Source: Weeksellaceae bacterium TAE3-ERU29 (GTDB lineage Bacteria; Bacteroidota; Bacteroidia; Flavobacteriales; Weeksellaceae). From it: DNA of 64,000 nt. Both the position numbers and the translations under genes were made by a program. Where the stretch lies: contig JAHUUM010000004.1 in assembly GCA_019218445.1 (NCBI GenBank), positions 62,001 through 126,000 on the forward strand, given 5' to 3'. Position 1 is the stretch's first letter; the number at the start of each line of letters is the position of its first letter. The notes under the pieces are model-generated. The model did not search any database and was not told the origin of the DNA. It saw only the letters and a list, made by a program, of their open reading frames with translations. Shown piece after piece: positions 18,650 to 28,122 of the stretch.

Positions 18650-19318
18650 TTAACTTTTAACTAATTGGGGATAAGCAAATTCATCTATTCTTCTTGCCAC
18701 CCTAAATCTTTTAGCCCAGTAACTCTCTTCTAAACTGGAAACAACAACTCCTCTCGAGCTGGAAGCATGTATAAATGATACTTGACCGTCATCTGTAACA
18801 TCATAAACCATTCCCACGTGTGTTACTCTACTTCTGGATGTTGTTGAAAAAAATATCAAATCTCCTCTTTGTAACTCTCCCCGGCTAACCGGTATACCTA
18901 TACTTGCTTGGCTTCTTGAAACTCGAGGTAAATCTATTCCTTCTATTTCATAAATTCTTTGCATAAATGCAGAGCAATCAATTCCACTTCTACTTGTTCC
19001 TCCCAATCTATAAGGAGTACCTATATATGATTCCGCTTCTTGGATTAATTTATTTATAGTTAAATCAAAATAAGATACAAATGTTGCGTTACTGAGTTCT
19101 TCTAAAACCTCTTCTTTCTGATCATCTAATATAGATTCTACTTTATTGTAATCAATAACCGGTTTTTTGAGAGATATTTTTATTTTGGATAATTTATTTT
19201 TATACTTTGGCGTAGTAATTGTTTGGGTATTTTGAGATAAGTAATTAGTTGTAGTTCCACAAGAGGTAATGATTAATAATATGCCTAATAAAAGCGGAAA
19301 TTTTATTACTTTTTTCAT
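18650..19318 (-). CDS. NlpC/P60 family cell-wall endopeptidase lipoprotein
   Basis: Cleaves stem peptides in peptidoglycan. 222 residues. A lipoprotein signal ends at the lipobox ITSC with Cys20. The C-terminal catalytic domain (about 90-215) has Cys115 (GIDCSAFMQ), His167 (THVGMVYD) and His184 (FIHASSSRG), the usual Cys-His-His set. It has its own consensus promoter at 19340-19369 and a terminator after it, so it is probably monocistronic. Confidence 0.9.
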   Translation of the reverse strand: MKKVIKFPLLLGILLIITSCGTTTNYLSQNTQTITTPKYKNKLSKIKISLKKPVIDYNKVESILDDQKEEVLEELSNATFVSYFDLTINKLIQEAESYIGTPYRLGGTSRSGIDCSAFMQRIYEIEGIDLPRVSRSQASIGIPVSRGELQRGDLIFFSTTSRSRVTHVGMVYDVTDDGQVSFIHASSSRGVVVSSLEESYWAKRFRVARRIDEFAYPQLVKS

Positions 19319-19339
19319 ATATCTATTTTAAAACTGAGT

Positions 19340-19369
19340 CAAAAGTAGGCAATGTATTCTTTTTAACAA
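19340..19369 (-). promoter_or_regulatory. Promoter of the NlpC/P60 gene
   Basis: On the minus strand TTG (19369-19367), exactly 19 nt, then TACTTTTG (19347-19340), 21 nt before the ATG. Full consensus. Confidence 0.8.
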
Positions 19370-19531
19370 AACCGAATGCCTCGGTTTAATAGCATTTTAA
19401 CATATGTTAATTCTAATTAACCTGAAGAAGTAATTTATTTTAAAATAATCAGTTAGCTCCTTAGAGTTATTTGAGCTAAGGATAATAAATCTACCGAAAA
19501 ATATTAAATTTAAAAATATTTGAAAAAATAT

Positions 19532-19561
19532 TTGACGGTTAAAAAAAAGTTTTTATATTTG
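19532..19561 (+). promoter_or_regulatory. Promoter of tRNA-Glu/rpsT/tRNA-Glu
   Basis: TTG (19532-19534), 19-nt spacer, TATATTTG (19554-19561), 17 nt upstream of the first tRNA-Glu. Perfect consensus. No second promoter of this type lies before rpsT, so all three genes probably share one transcript. Confidence 0.85.
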
Positions 19562-19578
19562 CAAACCATTTGAACAAT

Positions 19579-19650
19579 GGCCCATTCGTCTAGTGGTTAG
19601 GACATCAGGTTTTCATCCTGGAAACAGGAGTTCGATTCTCCTATGGGCTA
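19579..19650 (+). tRNA. tRNA-Glu (TTC anticodon), copy 1
   Basis: 72-nt cloverleaf. Acceptor GGCCCAT pairs with ATGGGCT (terminal G-U). The anticodon loop TTTTCAT gives TTC. No encoded CCA. Identical over its full length to copy 2. Confidence 0.97.
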
Positions 19651-19685
19651 CAAATTTTTATTAAAAAATATAATTTTAGACTATT

Positions 19686-19937
19686 ATGGCAAATCATAAG
19701 TCAGCATTAAAAAGAATTAGACAAGCTAATACCAGAAGGTTACGTAACAAGTATTATCATACTACTATGAGAAATGCTGTAAAAGCTTTACGCGCTGAGA
19801 CTGATAAAGAAAAAGCAACTGAAAGACTATCTGAAATTTCTTCTATGATAGATAAAGTAGCTAAAAGAAACATCATTCACAAAAATAAAGCGGGTAACTT
19901 AAAAAGCAAATTGACTAAACACGTTAATTCTCTTTAG
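19686..19937 (+). CDS. rpsT: 30S ribosomal protein S20 (bS20)
   Basis: Primary 16S rRNA-binding protein of the small subunit. 83 residues, very basic, starting [18 protein letters not shown]; three-helix pattern with [16 protein letters not shown]-like C-terminus (here [18 protein letters not shown]). It lies 35 bp after one tRNA-Glu and 18 bp before an identical one, an unusual tRNA-mRNA-tRNA transcript. Confidence 0.97.
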   Translation: MANHKSALKRIRQANTRRLRNKYYHTTMRNAVKALRAETDKEKATERLSEISSMIDKVAKRNIIHKNKAGNLKSKLTKHVNSL

Positions 19938-19955
19938 AATTTAAATATTAATTTC

Positions 19956-20027
19956 GGCCCATTCGTCTAGTGGTTAGGACATCAGGTTTTCATCCTGGAA
20001 ACAGGAGTTCGATTCTCCTATGGGCTA
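19956..20027 (+). tRNA. tRNA-Glu (TTC anticodon), copy 2
   Basis: Identical in all 72 positions to the copy at 19579-19650; the flanks beyond the tRNA differ. Followed directly by a terminator. Confidence 0.97.
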
Positions 20028-20028
20028 C

Positions 20029-20066
20029 TAATCGGTTGCAATAAATATTGTAACCGATTTTTTATT
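20029..20066 (+). terminator. Terminator after tRNA-Glu copy 2
   Basis: AATCGGTTGCAAT pairs with ATTGTAACCGATT (one mismatch) and is followed by a T run. Confidence 0.85.
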
Positions 20067-20070
20067 TTTA

Positions 20071-20114
20071 TAAAAAAGCGAAGAGGAAATACATATGATT
20101 TCCTCTTCGCTTTT
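20071..20114 (-). terminator. Terminator after corA
   Basis: A perfect 17-bp stem (AAAAGCGAAGAGGAAAT and its complement) around a 7-nt loop, with a T run on the minus strand. It also helps stop plus-strand transcripts. Confidence 0.88.
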
Positions 20115-20168
20115 AGTGTCTTTAAGTCAACTTATCTATTAGCTTTAGACATATATTTTCTATTAAAA

Positions 20169-21104
20169 TCAAATCCACTTTTTCATTTTAAAATATCCTA
20201 ATGGTGCTATCATAGAAATTAATATAGCAACAATAGCTAACGGATAACCATATCCTTGTTTTAGCTCTGGCATATTCTCAAAGTTCATCCCATAAATACC
20301 TGCGATTAAAGTAGCCGGAGCAAAAATAACAGTCATTATTGTAAACACTTTCATAATTTGGTTCTGTTCCATATCTACCAAACCTTGAAATGTATCTTGT
20401 AAAAACTCTAATCTATGAAAATTAAAAGAAACATGCTCCAATAATGAGCTAAGGTCTTTTAGCATAATCGTAATTGTCTCATAAAAATCATTAGGAAACA
20501 CACGTGATTTATTTAAAGAAGATAAAACCCTTTGCATCTCCATCGAATTTTCCCGAATTACCATGCTTTTTTCTTGTAGGCTAGTAATTTCTTTTAACAA
20601 ATCGCTATCTAACTTCTCTTCCTTTACTAATTGCTGTGTCAACTTAGAAATTTTCTCTGTAATCAACTCAATAGAATCCGCCAAATAATCAATTCTAGTA
20701 TCTAAAATTATAAGAAACGCTCTTTCTCCTGTTTGAGGTTTTAACATCCTTACTTTGCGAGAGGTTGCTCTAAATGTTACATATTCATTATCTCTTTCGG
20801 TAAAAAGAACATTTTCTTTTATAATGAATGAAACAGGCTCTAAATATTCTTCATCATGTTTATTATTGGTAAAGTTCATATTAATACCAATCTCCTCCTC
20901 ACTTTCTATATACCTGGAACTAAGCTCAATCTCTTCTGACTCTTGATCCGTAAACAATTCAATGTTAAAGAATTCTTCTATTTGCTTTTTTTCTTCCTCA
21001 GTAGGTTGTATTAAATCTACCCAAAAGATTTTATCTTTATCCTGAATATTAAATTCAGAAGACTGAATAATTTTTCCGTCTATTTTAGAAAATAATTTTA
21101 GCAT
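20169..21104 (-). CDS. corA: CorA-family magnesium/cobalt transporter
   Basis: Pentameric inner-membrane divalent cation channel. 311 residues: a long cytoplasmic alpha/beta and coiled-coil N-terminal domain (about 1-245), then two transmembrane helices near the C-terminus. The signature YGMN follows the first helix (AGIYGMNFENMPELK) and the protein ends in the basic KMKKWI. Monocistronic, with its own -7 box and terminator. Confidence 0.93.
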   Translation of the reverse strand: MLKLFSKIDGKIIQSSEFNIQDKDKIFWVDLIQPTEEEKKQIEEFFNIELFTDQESEEIELSSRYIESEEEIGINMNFTNNKHDEEYLEPVSFIIKENVLFTERDNEYVTFRATSRKVRMLKPQTGERAFLIILDTRIDYLADSIELITEKISKLTQQLVKEEKLDSDLLKEITSLQEKSMVIRENSMEMQRVLSSLNKSRVFPNDFYETITIMLKDLSSLLEHVSFNFHRLEFLQDTFQGLVDMEQNQIMKVFTIMTVIFAPATLIAGIYGMNFENMPELKQGYGYPLAIVAILISMIAPLGYFKMKKWI

Positions 21105-21126
21105 AAAAATTCTTTTTGAAGCCCGG

Positions 21127-21134
21127 CAAATTTA
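21127..21134 (-). promoter_or_regulatory. Promoter -7 box of corA
   Basis: TAAATTTG on the minus strand, 22 nt before the corA ATG. Confidence 0.55.
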
Positions 21135-21264
21135 CAACCTTATTATATTAAATCCTAAGGTTTAAAGTCTATATTAATTAATCTCATTCGCTCATTTTTA
21201 TTTAGAATAGGAATATATTATGAAACATTGATATTCATCATTTAGATATCCTTTAAATATTAGT

Positions 21265-21272
21265 TAACTTTG
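21265..21272 (+). promoter_or_regulatory. Promoter -7 box of sdhCAB
   Basis: TAACTTTG, 30 nt upstream of the sdhC ATG; no clear -33 TTG. Confidence 0.6.
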
Positions 21273-21302
21273 TAGAAGTTTAGATAGAAAAAATATAGAT
21301 TT

Positions 21303-21974
21303 ATGGCTCAAGGATTGTTTAATTCGTCTATCGGCAGAAAATTTGCCATGGCACTCTCAGCGATGTTCTTGTTGGTTTTCCTTATAGTGCATTTGATGGT
21401 GAATATGCTTTCGGTAATTTCTCCCGATTTATTTAATGAAGCGTCCCACTTTATGGGAACAAACCCATTGGTTCAGTTTTTATTTCAACCTATATTAATG
21501 TTAGGAGTAGTTTTCCACTTTGTTTTAGGGTTTATTTTAGAAATAAAAAATAGAAAAGCTCGTGGACCTGTTGCTTATCAAAGAAATAATGCGAGTGCAA
21601 ACTCAAGTTGGATTTCAAGAAATATGATTATAACAGGTGCTATGATTTTACTTTTCTTAATAGTACACTTTTCAGATTTCTGGGTACACGAAATGAATTA
21701 CAAATACATTCAATCCAACCCTGCAGATCCTACTCGTTATTATCACGAAATGGTTGAAACTTTTCAAAATCCGCTTAGAGTTTTAGTTTACGTAGTAGCA
21801 TTTGTTTTATTAGGGATGCACTTAATGCACGGATTTCAATCATCATTCCAATCTGTTGGAGCAAACCACAGAAAATATAATGGATTTATTAAAGCATTTG
21901 GTAAGGCATACTCAATAATTATCCCATTAGGATTTATTTTTATCGCAGTATATCATTTTCTTTTTAACAAATAA
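21303..21974 (+). CDS. sdhC: Succinate dehydrogenase cytochrome b subunit (type B)
   Basis: Membrane anchor that passes electrons from succinate to menaquinone. 223 residues, five predicted helices, with histidines suited to two haems (IVHLMVN, FHFVLGF, IVHFSDFWVH, MHLMHGF). The single large membrane subunit with no SdhD is the type B arrangement of Bacteroidota and Bacillus. First gene of sdhCAB, 12 bp before sdhA. Confidence 0.95.
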   Translation: MAQGLFNSSIGRKFAMALSAMFLLVFLIVHLMVNMLSVISPDLFNEASHFMGTNPLVQFLFQPILMLGVVFHFVLGFILEIKNRKARGPVAYQRNNASANSSWISRNMIITGAMILLFLIVHFSDFWVHEMNYKYIQSNPADPTRYYHEMVETFQNPLRVLVYVVAFVLLGMHLMHGFQSSFQSVGANHRKYNGFIKAFGKAYSIIIPLGFIFIAVYHFLFNK

Positions 21975-21986
21975 GCACGGTAGAAC

Positions 21987-24005
21987 ATGGACAATAATAT
22001 ATTAAACGCAAAAATACCACAAGGCGACATCGCTAAAAAGTGGGAAAATCATAAGAAAAATATACGATTAGTAGCTCCAAATAACAGAGATAGAATTGAT
22101 GTAATTGTTATTGGTACCGGGTTAGCAGGAGGATCTGCCGCGGCTACTTTAGCAGAACAAGGGTATAATGTTAAAGCTTTTTGTTATCAAGACTCTCCAA
22201 GACGTGCACACTCAATTGCTGCTCAAGGAGGTATAAATGCTGCTAAAAATTACCAAGGAGATAACGATAGTATTTATCGATTATTTTATGATACTGTAAA
22301 AGGAGGAGATTACCGTGCAAGAGAAGCAAATGTTTATCGTTTGGCAGAAGAATCTGTGAATATCATAGATCAATGTGTAATGCAAGGCGTCCCGTTTGCT
22401 CGTGATTACGGCGGATTATTAGATAACCGTTCGTTTGGTGGGGTTCAGGTAAAACGTACTTTCTATGCGAAAGGACAAACCGGGCAACAATTATTGTTAG
22501 GAGCTTACTCTGCAATGAACCGACAAATCAACTTAGGGCGTATTAAAATGTATAATCGTCATGAGATGTTAGATCTTGTAATCGTAAATGGAAAAGCAAG
22601 AGGGATTATAGCAAGAAATCTTGTAACAGGAGAAATAGAAAGACATTCAGGACACGCAGTTGTTATCGCTTCCGGAGGATACGGAAATGTTTATTTCTTA
22701 TCTACCAACGCAATGGGATCTAATGTAACTGCTTGTTGGAAAATTCATAAAAAAGGTGCTTTCTTCGGCAACCCTTGTTATGTTCAAATTCACCCGACTT
22801 GTATTCCTGTACACGGTACAAAACAATCTAAATTGACATTAATGTCAGAATCTTTAAGAAACTCAGGTAGAATTTGGGTTCCTAAAAAGAAAGAAGACGC
22901 AATAGCAATTAGAGAGGGTAGAATGAAACCTGTCGAAATTAAAGAAGAAGATAGAGATTACTACTTAGAAAGAAGATATCCGGCATTTGGTAACTTAGTA
23001 CCGCGTGACGTTGCCTCTCGTGCAGCAAAAGAAAGATGTGATGCAGGATTTGGTATAGAAAATAACGAAACAAAAGAAGGAGTTTTCTTAGACTTCTCTA
23101 CAGAAATTCAAAAGAAAGGGAAAGAATCAGCCTTTGCAAAAGGAAATCACAATCCTACTCCGGAAGAGATTACTAAATTAGGAAAACAATGGGTGGAAGA
23201 AAAATACGGAAACTTATTCCAAATGTATGAAAAAATTACAGATGATAACCCGTATGAAACTCCAATGAAAATTTACCCTGCGGTTCACTATACAATGGGA
23301 GGTGTTTGGGTTGATTATAACTTAATGAGTACCATTCCTGGATGTTACGTAATTGGAGAAGCAAACTTCTCAGACCACGGAGCTAACCGTTTAGGAGCTT
23401 CTGCATTAATGCAAGGTTTAGCTGATGGATACTTTGTTCTACCATATACAATTGCAGATTATCTTGCTGACGATATTAGAACAGGACCTATTTCTACTGA
23501 TACGCCTGAGTTTGAGCAAGCAGAAAGAGAAGTAAAAGAAAAAATTAATTTCTTTATTAATAATAAAGGAACTAAAACAGTCGACCACTTCCATAAAAGA
23601 TTAGGTTTAATCATGTGGAACAAAGTAGGAATGGCTAGAAATGCAAAAGGATTACAAGAAGCAATTACCGAAATACAAGCATTGAGAAAAGAGTTTTACG
23701 AAAATGTATTTGTTCCGGGAGCTGCAGAAGATTTAAATCCTGAATTGGAAAAAGCTTTAAGAGTTTCAGACTTTATGGAACTTGGAGAACTTATGGCAAT
23801 GGATGCTCTAGATAGAAAAGAAAGCTGTGGAGGACACTTTAGAGAGGAATATCAAACGGAAGAAGGAGAAGCCTTACGTGATGATGAAAATTACACTTAT
23901 GTTTCTGTTTGGGAATATAAAGGAGATGATATTTCTAAAGAAGTACTACACAAAGAGCAATTAGAGTTTAACTATATTGAACTGAAACAACGTTCATACA
24001 AATAA
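21987..24005 (+). CDS. sdhA: Succinate dehydrogenase flavoprotein subunit
   Basis: Oxidises succinate to fumarate using covalent FAD. 672 residues. The Rossmann motif [17 protein letters not shown], the flavin-linking region [17 protein letters not shown] with its conserved His, and the substrate loop near HPTCIP and [10 protein letters not shown] are present. Length fits the type B enzyme. Second gene of sdhCAB. Confidence 0.97.
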   Translation: MDNNILNAKIPQGDIAKKWENHKKNIRLVAPNNRDRIDVIVIGTGLAGGSAAATLAEQGYNVKAFCYQDSPRRAHSIAAQGGINAAKNYQGDNDSIYRLFYDTVKGGDYRAREANVYRLAEESVNIIDQCVMQGVPFARDYGGLLDNRSFGGVQVKRTFYAKGQTGQQLLLGAYSAMNRQINLGRIKMYNRHEMLDLVIVNGKARGIIARNLVTGEIERHSGHAVVIASGGYGNVYFLSTNAMGSNVTACWKIHKKGAFFGNPCYVQIHPTCIPVHGTKQSKLTLMSESLRNSGRIWVPKKKEDAIAIREGRMKPVEIKEEDRDYYLERRYPAFGNLVPRDVASRAAKERCDAGFGIENNETKEGVFLDFSTEIQKKGKESAFAKGNHNPTPEEITKLGKQWVEEKYGNLFQMYEKITDDNPYETPMKIYPAVHYTMGGVWVDYNLMSTIPGCYVIGEANFSDHGANRLGASALMQGLADGYFVLPYTIADYLADDIRTGPISTDTPEFEQAEREVKEKINFFINNKGTKTVDHFHKRLGLIMWNKVGMARNAKGLQEAITEIQALRKEFYENVFVPGAAEDLNPELEKALRVSDFMELGELMAMDALDRKESCGGHFREEYQTEEGEALRDDENYTYVSVWEYKGDDISKEVLHKEQLEFNYIELKQRSYK

Positions 24006-24015
24006 TCAATCGACA

Positions 24016-24792
24016 ATGGCTAGTAAAACTATAAATATAACACTTAAGATTTGGCGTCAAAAAAACGCTAAAACGAAAGGAAAAATAGAAACATATAAAT
24101 TGAATGATGTTTCTACGGATAGCTCTTTCCTTGAAATGTTAGACCAGTTAAATGAGGAATTAGTAAACCAAGGGCAAGAACCTGTAGCTTTTGATCATGA
24201 TTGTCGCGAGGGTATTTGTGGAACTTGTTCTTTATACATAAACGGAAGACCACATGGTCCGGATACAGGAGTAACAACCTGCCAATTGCACATGAGAATG
24301 TTTAAAGACGGAGAAACTATTTATATAGAACCATGGAGATCCAGTGCATTCCCAGTAATTAAAGATTTAATTGTCGATAGAAGTGCTTTTGATAGAATAC
24401 AACAAGCAGGAGGATATGTCTCTGTAAACACTTCAGGTAACACTCCTGATGCTAATGACATTCCTATTGCTAAATTCGATGCAGACCGAGCATTCGATGC
24501 AGCTGCTTGTATTGGATGTGGAGCTTGTGTAGCTGCGTGTAAAAATGGTTCTGCTATGTTATTTGTAGGAGCTAAAGTTTCTCAATTTGCCTTATTACCA
24601 CAAGGTAAAGTAGAAGCTGCAAGACGTGTACAAAACATGGTTCAGCAAATGGATTTAGAAGGATTCGGAAACTGTACAAATACAGGAGCTTGTGAGGTAG
24701 AATGTCCTAAAGGAATTTCTTTGGAAAACATTGCAAGAATGAACAGAGAATACTGGAGTGCGAAAGTAGGATCTGAGCAAAATCCTGATTAA
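24016..24792 (+). CDS. sdhB: Succinate dehydrogenase iron-sulfur subunit
   Basis: Electron relay between SdhA and SdhC. 258 residues. N-terminal 2Fe-2S ligands are in CREGICGTC with a later Cys (TTCQLH). The C-terminal ferredoxin-like domain has [15 protein letters not shown] and [15 protein letters not shown] terminator follows at 24815-24850, closing the sdh operon. Confidence 0.96.
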   Translation: MASKTINITLKIWRQKNAKTKGKIETYKLNDVSTDSSFLEMLDQLNEELVNQGQEPVAFDHDCREGICGTCSLYINGRPHGPDTGVTTCQLHMRMFKDGETIYIEPWRSSAFPVIKDLIVDRSAFDRIQQAGGYVSVNTSGNTPDANDIPIAKFDADRAFDAAACIGCGACVAACKNGSAMLFVGAKVSQFALLPQGKVEAARRVQNMVQQMDLEGFGNCTNTGACEVECPKGISLENIARMNREYWSAKVGSEQNPD

Positions 24793-24814
24793 TAAATAAT
24801 CTTATAATTATTCT

Positions 24815-24850
24815 AAAAGCCCTTTATCTTAAATGATGAAGGGCTTTTTT
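24815..24850 (+). terminator. Terminator of the sdh operon
   Basis: AAAAGCCCTT and AAGGGCTTTT form the stem, followed by T's. Confidence 0.88.
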
Positions 24851-24904
24851 ATTAAAAAAGTTTTCTTTCAATTCTATCTCAAATTAAATAATTAAATTTA
24901 ACCT

Positions 24905-25471
24905 ATGAAAATTTATACAAAACAAGGAGATAAAGGACAGACATCATTATATGGTGGGTTAAAAGTTTCTAAAGCAGATTTAAGAATAGAGGCTTATGGA
25001 ACAATAGATGAAATTAATTCCGTTATTGGCTGTATAGTCTCGGAAAATACAATAGAGAAGTATAATCAGCAATTAATAGAAATTCAGAATAATTTGTTTT
25101 GTATTGGGGCAGAGTTGGCCACTCCATCTGATAAATTAGAAACCCAGAACGGAAAATCAAGGATAGGGAAATTAATTACTGAAAACGAAACTCATTCTTT
25201 AGAAAATTATATTGACGAACAGCAGAAAAATTTACCTCAACTCACTCATTTTATTTTACCTGGTGGAGGAAAAAGCTCTGCTATTACACATCTATCCAGA
25301 ACCGTTTGCAGAAGAGCGGAAAGAATTATTGTAAGATTTAGTGAAATAGAAACAGTAAGACCTGAGACCATTCAATATATTAATAGATTATCTGATTATC
25401 TTTTCACGCTTGCTCGTACATTTGCAAAAGAAAATGGAATTGAAGAAACTAAGTGGATTCCTGAAAAATAA
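24905..25471 (+). CDS. Cob(I)alamin adenosyltransferase, PduO type
   Basis: Transfers adenosyl from ATP to cob(I)alamin to make coenzyme B12. 188 residues. It has the signature start MKIYTKQGDKGQTSLYGG, the GTIDEINSVIG block, FILPGGGKSSA and the RRAERIIVRF helix. It starts 5 bp before a thiamine pyrophosphokinase gene, so both cofactor enzymes are likely co-transcribed. Confidence 0.92.
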   Translation: MKIYTKQGDKGQTSLYGGLKVSKADLRIEAYGTIDEINSVIGCIVSENTIEKYNQQLIEIQNNLFCIGAELATPSDKLETQNGKSRIGKLITENETHSLENYIDEQQKNLPQLTHFILPGGGKSSAITHLSRTVCRRAERIIVRFSEIETVRPETIQYINRLSDYLFTLARTFAKENGIEETKWIPEK

Positions 25472-25476
25472 TTTTT

Positions 25477-26106
25477 ATGAAAAAAGCATTATTACTAATA
25501 AACGGACTTCCTCCCAAAGAAAAAATCAATATAGAAAAATTTGATGCTGTTTATTGCACAGACGGAGCTTATCAAAAGGCTTTGGAAATAGGGCTAAAAC
25601 CTGATGTGGTAGTCGGTGATTTTGACTCTATTCAAGATTTAAATATTCCAGATGTAGAGGTTCTGCACCGTCCCGATCAAGATTTTACAGATTTTGATAA
25701 ATGTTTAGCTGTTCTTAAAAAAAGAGATTTTAAAAGTATAGATGTTTATGGTGCTACAGGATTAGAACACGATCACTTTTTGGGCAATTTAACGACTGCC
25801 ATTCATTATAAAAACGATATGCGAATCAGTTTTCATGATGATTTTTCTGTTTTCTTTTTCACTGAAAAAAACATTTTAATTAAAAACACTAAGAATAAAA
25901 TGATTTCTCTTTATCCTTTTCCAACTGCAGAAAAAGTACATTCAAAAGGATTATTTTACCCACTTAATGGAATGGATTTAGATATTACAGGAAGAATAGG
26001 AACACGAAATCATGCCATAGAAGACAATGTAGAAATAAGCTATGATAAAGGTGAGCTTTTAGTTTTTGTTTCTAAGTATTTAAAAAATGGTGAGAAATCA
26101 AAATAA
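25477..26106 (+). CDS. Thiamine pyrophosphokinase
   Basis: Converts thiamine to thiamine diphosphate with ATP. 209 residues. Motifs are CTDGAYQKALE, GLKPDVVVGDFDSI with the metal-binding Asp residues, and DFTDFDKCL. The C-terminal B1-binding domain contains GTRNHAIED. It ends 4 bp short of the convergent DtxR-type gene. Confidence 0.9.
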   Translation: MKKALLLINGLPPKEKINIEKFDAVYCTDGAYQKALEIGLKPDVVVGDFDSIQDLNIPDVEVLHRPDQDFTDFDKCLAVLKKRDFKSIDVYGATGLEHDHFLGNLTTAIHYKNDMRISFHDDFSVFFFTEKNILIKNTKNKMISLYPFPTAEKVHSKGLFYPLNGMDLDITGRIGTRNHAIEDNVEISYDKGELLVFVSKYLKNGEKSK

Positions 26107-26110
26107 TAAA

Positions 26111-26767
26111 TTAGACATTTTTATCAACAAAAATCATTTCTGTCACAGCCTTACTGAAAGTATAGTCTTCTCCATTAAAATGAACAACTACGCTATTATC
26201 AAAACTATGTTTTTTCTTAACTTCTATTTTGTCTCCTAATTTTAAATTTATTTCATTTAAAAACTGAAGAAACTCTTCTGAAGAATCATATACCGAACTT
26301 ATAAAAACAACATCTCCTTCTTTGCACAAAGATAATTTATACGCGGTAGATTCTTTAATATAACCGTTTTTATCAGGTATCGGGGCTCCATGGGGATCAA
26401 CTGTAGGGAAATTTAGCATTTCGTCCATTTTATCAAAGAAAGACGGCGATTTTATATGCTCTATTTGTTCTGCTATTTCATGCACTTCCGACCAAGAAAA
26501 ATTCATCACATCAACCAAAAACATTTCAGTTAACCGATGTTTTCTAACCACAATTGCAGCTTGTCTTTTACCCTCTTCCGTTAAACGGATAGGCTTATAA
26601 CTTTGATAATCTACCCAACCTTTTTCAGCAAATTTCTTCATCATGCCTGTAACAGTAGGCATTTTTATATTTAATCTTTTACTTATATCGTTAGTCGAAA
26701 TGTCCGCATTTTTCTTGGAAAGATGCAATAAGGACTTCAAGTAATTTTCTTCGGCTCGAGAATTCAT
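26111..26767 (-). CDS. DtxR/MntR family metal-dependent transcriptional regulator
   Basis: Metal-activated repressor. 218 residues: an N-terminal winged helix (DISTNDISKRLNIKMPTVTGM), a dimerisation and metal-binding domain (RKHRLTEMFLVDVM, SWSEVHEIAEQIEH) and a C-terminal FeoA/SH3-like domain (about 145-218). Iron versus manganese specificity cannot be read with confidence. It has its own -7 box 10 nt upstream. Confidence 0.88.
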   Translation of the reverse strand: MNSRAEENYLKSLLHLSKKNADISTNDISKRLNIKMPTVTGMMKKFAEKGWVDYQSYKPIRLTEEGKRQAAIVVRKHRLTEMFLVDVMNFSWSEVHEIAEQIEHIKSPSFFDKMDEMLNFPTVDPHGAPIPDKNGYIKESTAYKLSLCKEGDVVFISSVYDSSEEFLQFLNEINLKLGDKIEVKKKHSFDNSVVVHFNGEDYTFSKAVTEMIFVDKNV

Positions 26768-26777
26768 AACTAAAAAA

Positions 26778-26785
26778 CAAAGGTA
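26778..26785 (-). promoter_or_regulatory. Promoter -7 box of the DtxR-family gene
   Basis: TACCTTTG on the minus strand; only 10 nt separate it from the ATG, so the 5' UTR is very short. Confidence 0.6.
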
Positions 26786-26839
26786 TTCTTTATTAATTAA
26801 ATCTCTACGAAGGTATAGATTTTACTTTATAAAACAAAA

Positions 26840-28012
26840 TTAGCTTAATTTTGTTAGGTTCAAATATCTTTGAGCAACTTCGTAAATCTCCTCAGAATTT
26901 TTAGAAATACCAGATATAAATCTATTAGAAAGTATAATTACCGTAAAATCATCTTTTATATAACGAGCGAATATTCCTTGGTATCCATGCCACCAACCTG
27001 TATGATAAACATATTTTTCACCGTTAGGATAACATTTTACACGCCAACCTAATCCATAATTTTTCATTACCGACCAATCTCTTGTTGGAGTAAATGCCGC
27101 TTTTTTAAATGAATCTTCTAAAAACTCATTACTGTATAAAGCCTGATCCCATTTATATAAATCTTCTACCGTTGTAAAAATTCCTTTATCTCCATAAACT
27201 CCATCCTGAAAAGTATTTGGAAAATCTCTAAAATTAGCTCGGTAACTTTTTGCAAAAGAAAAATCATATGTGTCATTTGGATCGTACACAAAAGAATTCG
27301 TCATATTAAACGGCTCAAAAATATATTTTGAAACAAAATTCTTATATGGCATTCCTGTAATTCTCTCTATCAGTAAACCCAAAACCGCAAAATTAGAATT
27401 ACAATAATCAAACTTAGTTCCCGGTGTAAATAATAATCTAAAGCGATTATTTTTAATCATATCCAACACAGACTCATTATACATTGGCTCAGCAGAACTC
27501 CAGTAATTATTAGAAAATTTAAGGTATTCCGGTAAACCCGAACGGTGAGATAACAACTGCTCTATCGTTATATTCCCATACGGGAAATCCCAAATATACT
27601 TTTGTACATTATCCTTAATATTCAAAAACCCACGTTGTTCTAACCATAAAATTGATGTTCCTGTAAAAGTCTTTGTAATAGAAGCTATTTGAGTAGGCGT
27701 TTGAGGTGTATTTTTTAGCCCTATCGCTCTATTGGAAAGCCCGTAAGACTGTTCAAAAATCAACTTTCCTTTATGTGCTACAAGCACTGTCCCATTAAAT
27801 GAAGGATTTTCAGCACCTATATTAATAGCTTTAATTTCATTTCTTAATTGAGCATAAACACCCGAAATAGTATCGTGATACTGTAGCTGTCCTGTTGGTG
27901 CACTATAATTTATTTCAATATTAAAAATTTTATGGCTTAATGGTTTTTTTGCCTCTACAGAAACAAAAAACAACACAATTATAATCGATAATAAAGACTT
28001 CTGTTTGAACAT
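26840..28012 (-). CDS. Exported serine hydrolase (beta-lactamase class C / PBP4*-like)
   Basis: Periplasmic serine hydrolase of the beta-lactamase-related family. 390 residues. Signal peptide about 1-21 (MFKQKSLLSIIIVLFFVSVEA). Catalytic Ser111-x-x-Lys114 (ASITKTF), Tyr203-x-Asn205 (DYCNSN) and the third motif His337-Thr-Gly339 are intact. The His-Thr-Gly triad favours a peptidase or esterase over a true beta-lactamase. Substrate unknown; it stands alone. Confidence 0.85.
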   Translation of the reverse strand: MFKQKSLLSIIIVLFFVSVEAKKPLSHKIFNIEINYSAPTGQLQYHDTISGVYAQLRNEIKAINIGAENPSFNGTVLVAHKGKLIFEQSYGLSNRAIGLKNTPQTPTQIASITKTFTGTSILWLEQRGFLNIKDNVQKYIWDFPYGNITIEQLLSHRSGLPEYLKFSNNYWSSAEPMYNESVLDMIKNNRFRLLFTPGTKFDYCNSNFAVLGLLIERITGMPYKNFVSKYIFEPFNMTNSFVYDPNDTYDFSFAKSYRANFRDFPNTFQDGVYGDKGIFTTVEDLYKWDQALYSNEFLEDSFKKAAFTPTRDWSVMKNYGLGWRVKCYPNGEKYVYHTGWWHGYQGIFARYIKDDFTVIILSNRFISGISKNSEEIYEVAQRYLNLTKLS

Positions 28013-28122
28013 AATATTAAAAGGAATTTGGGCACCAACAAAATAAGCGATTTATTTTGTTAATTCAGACCAATAAAACGTTAAATATATCTTTAATCAT
28101 GAATTAAAATCAAAAATCTCTA

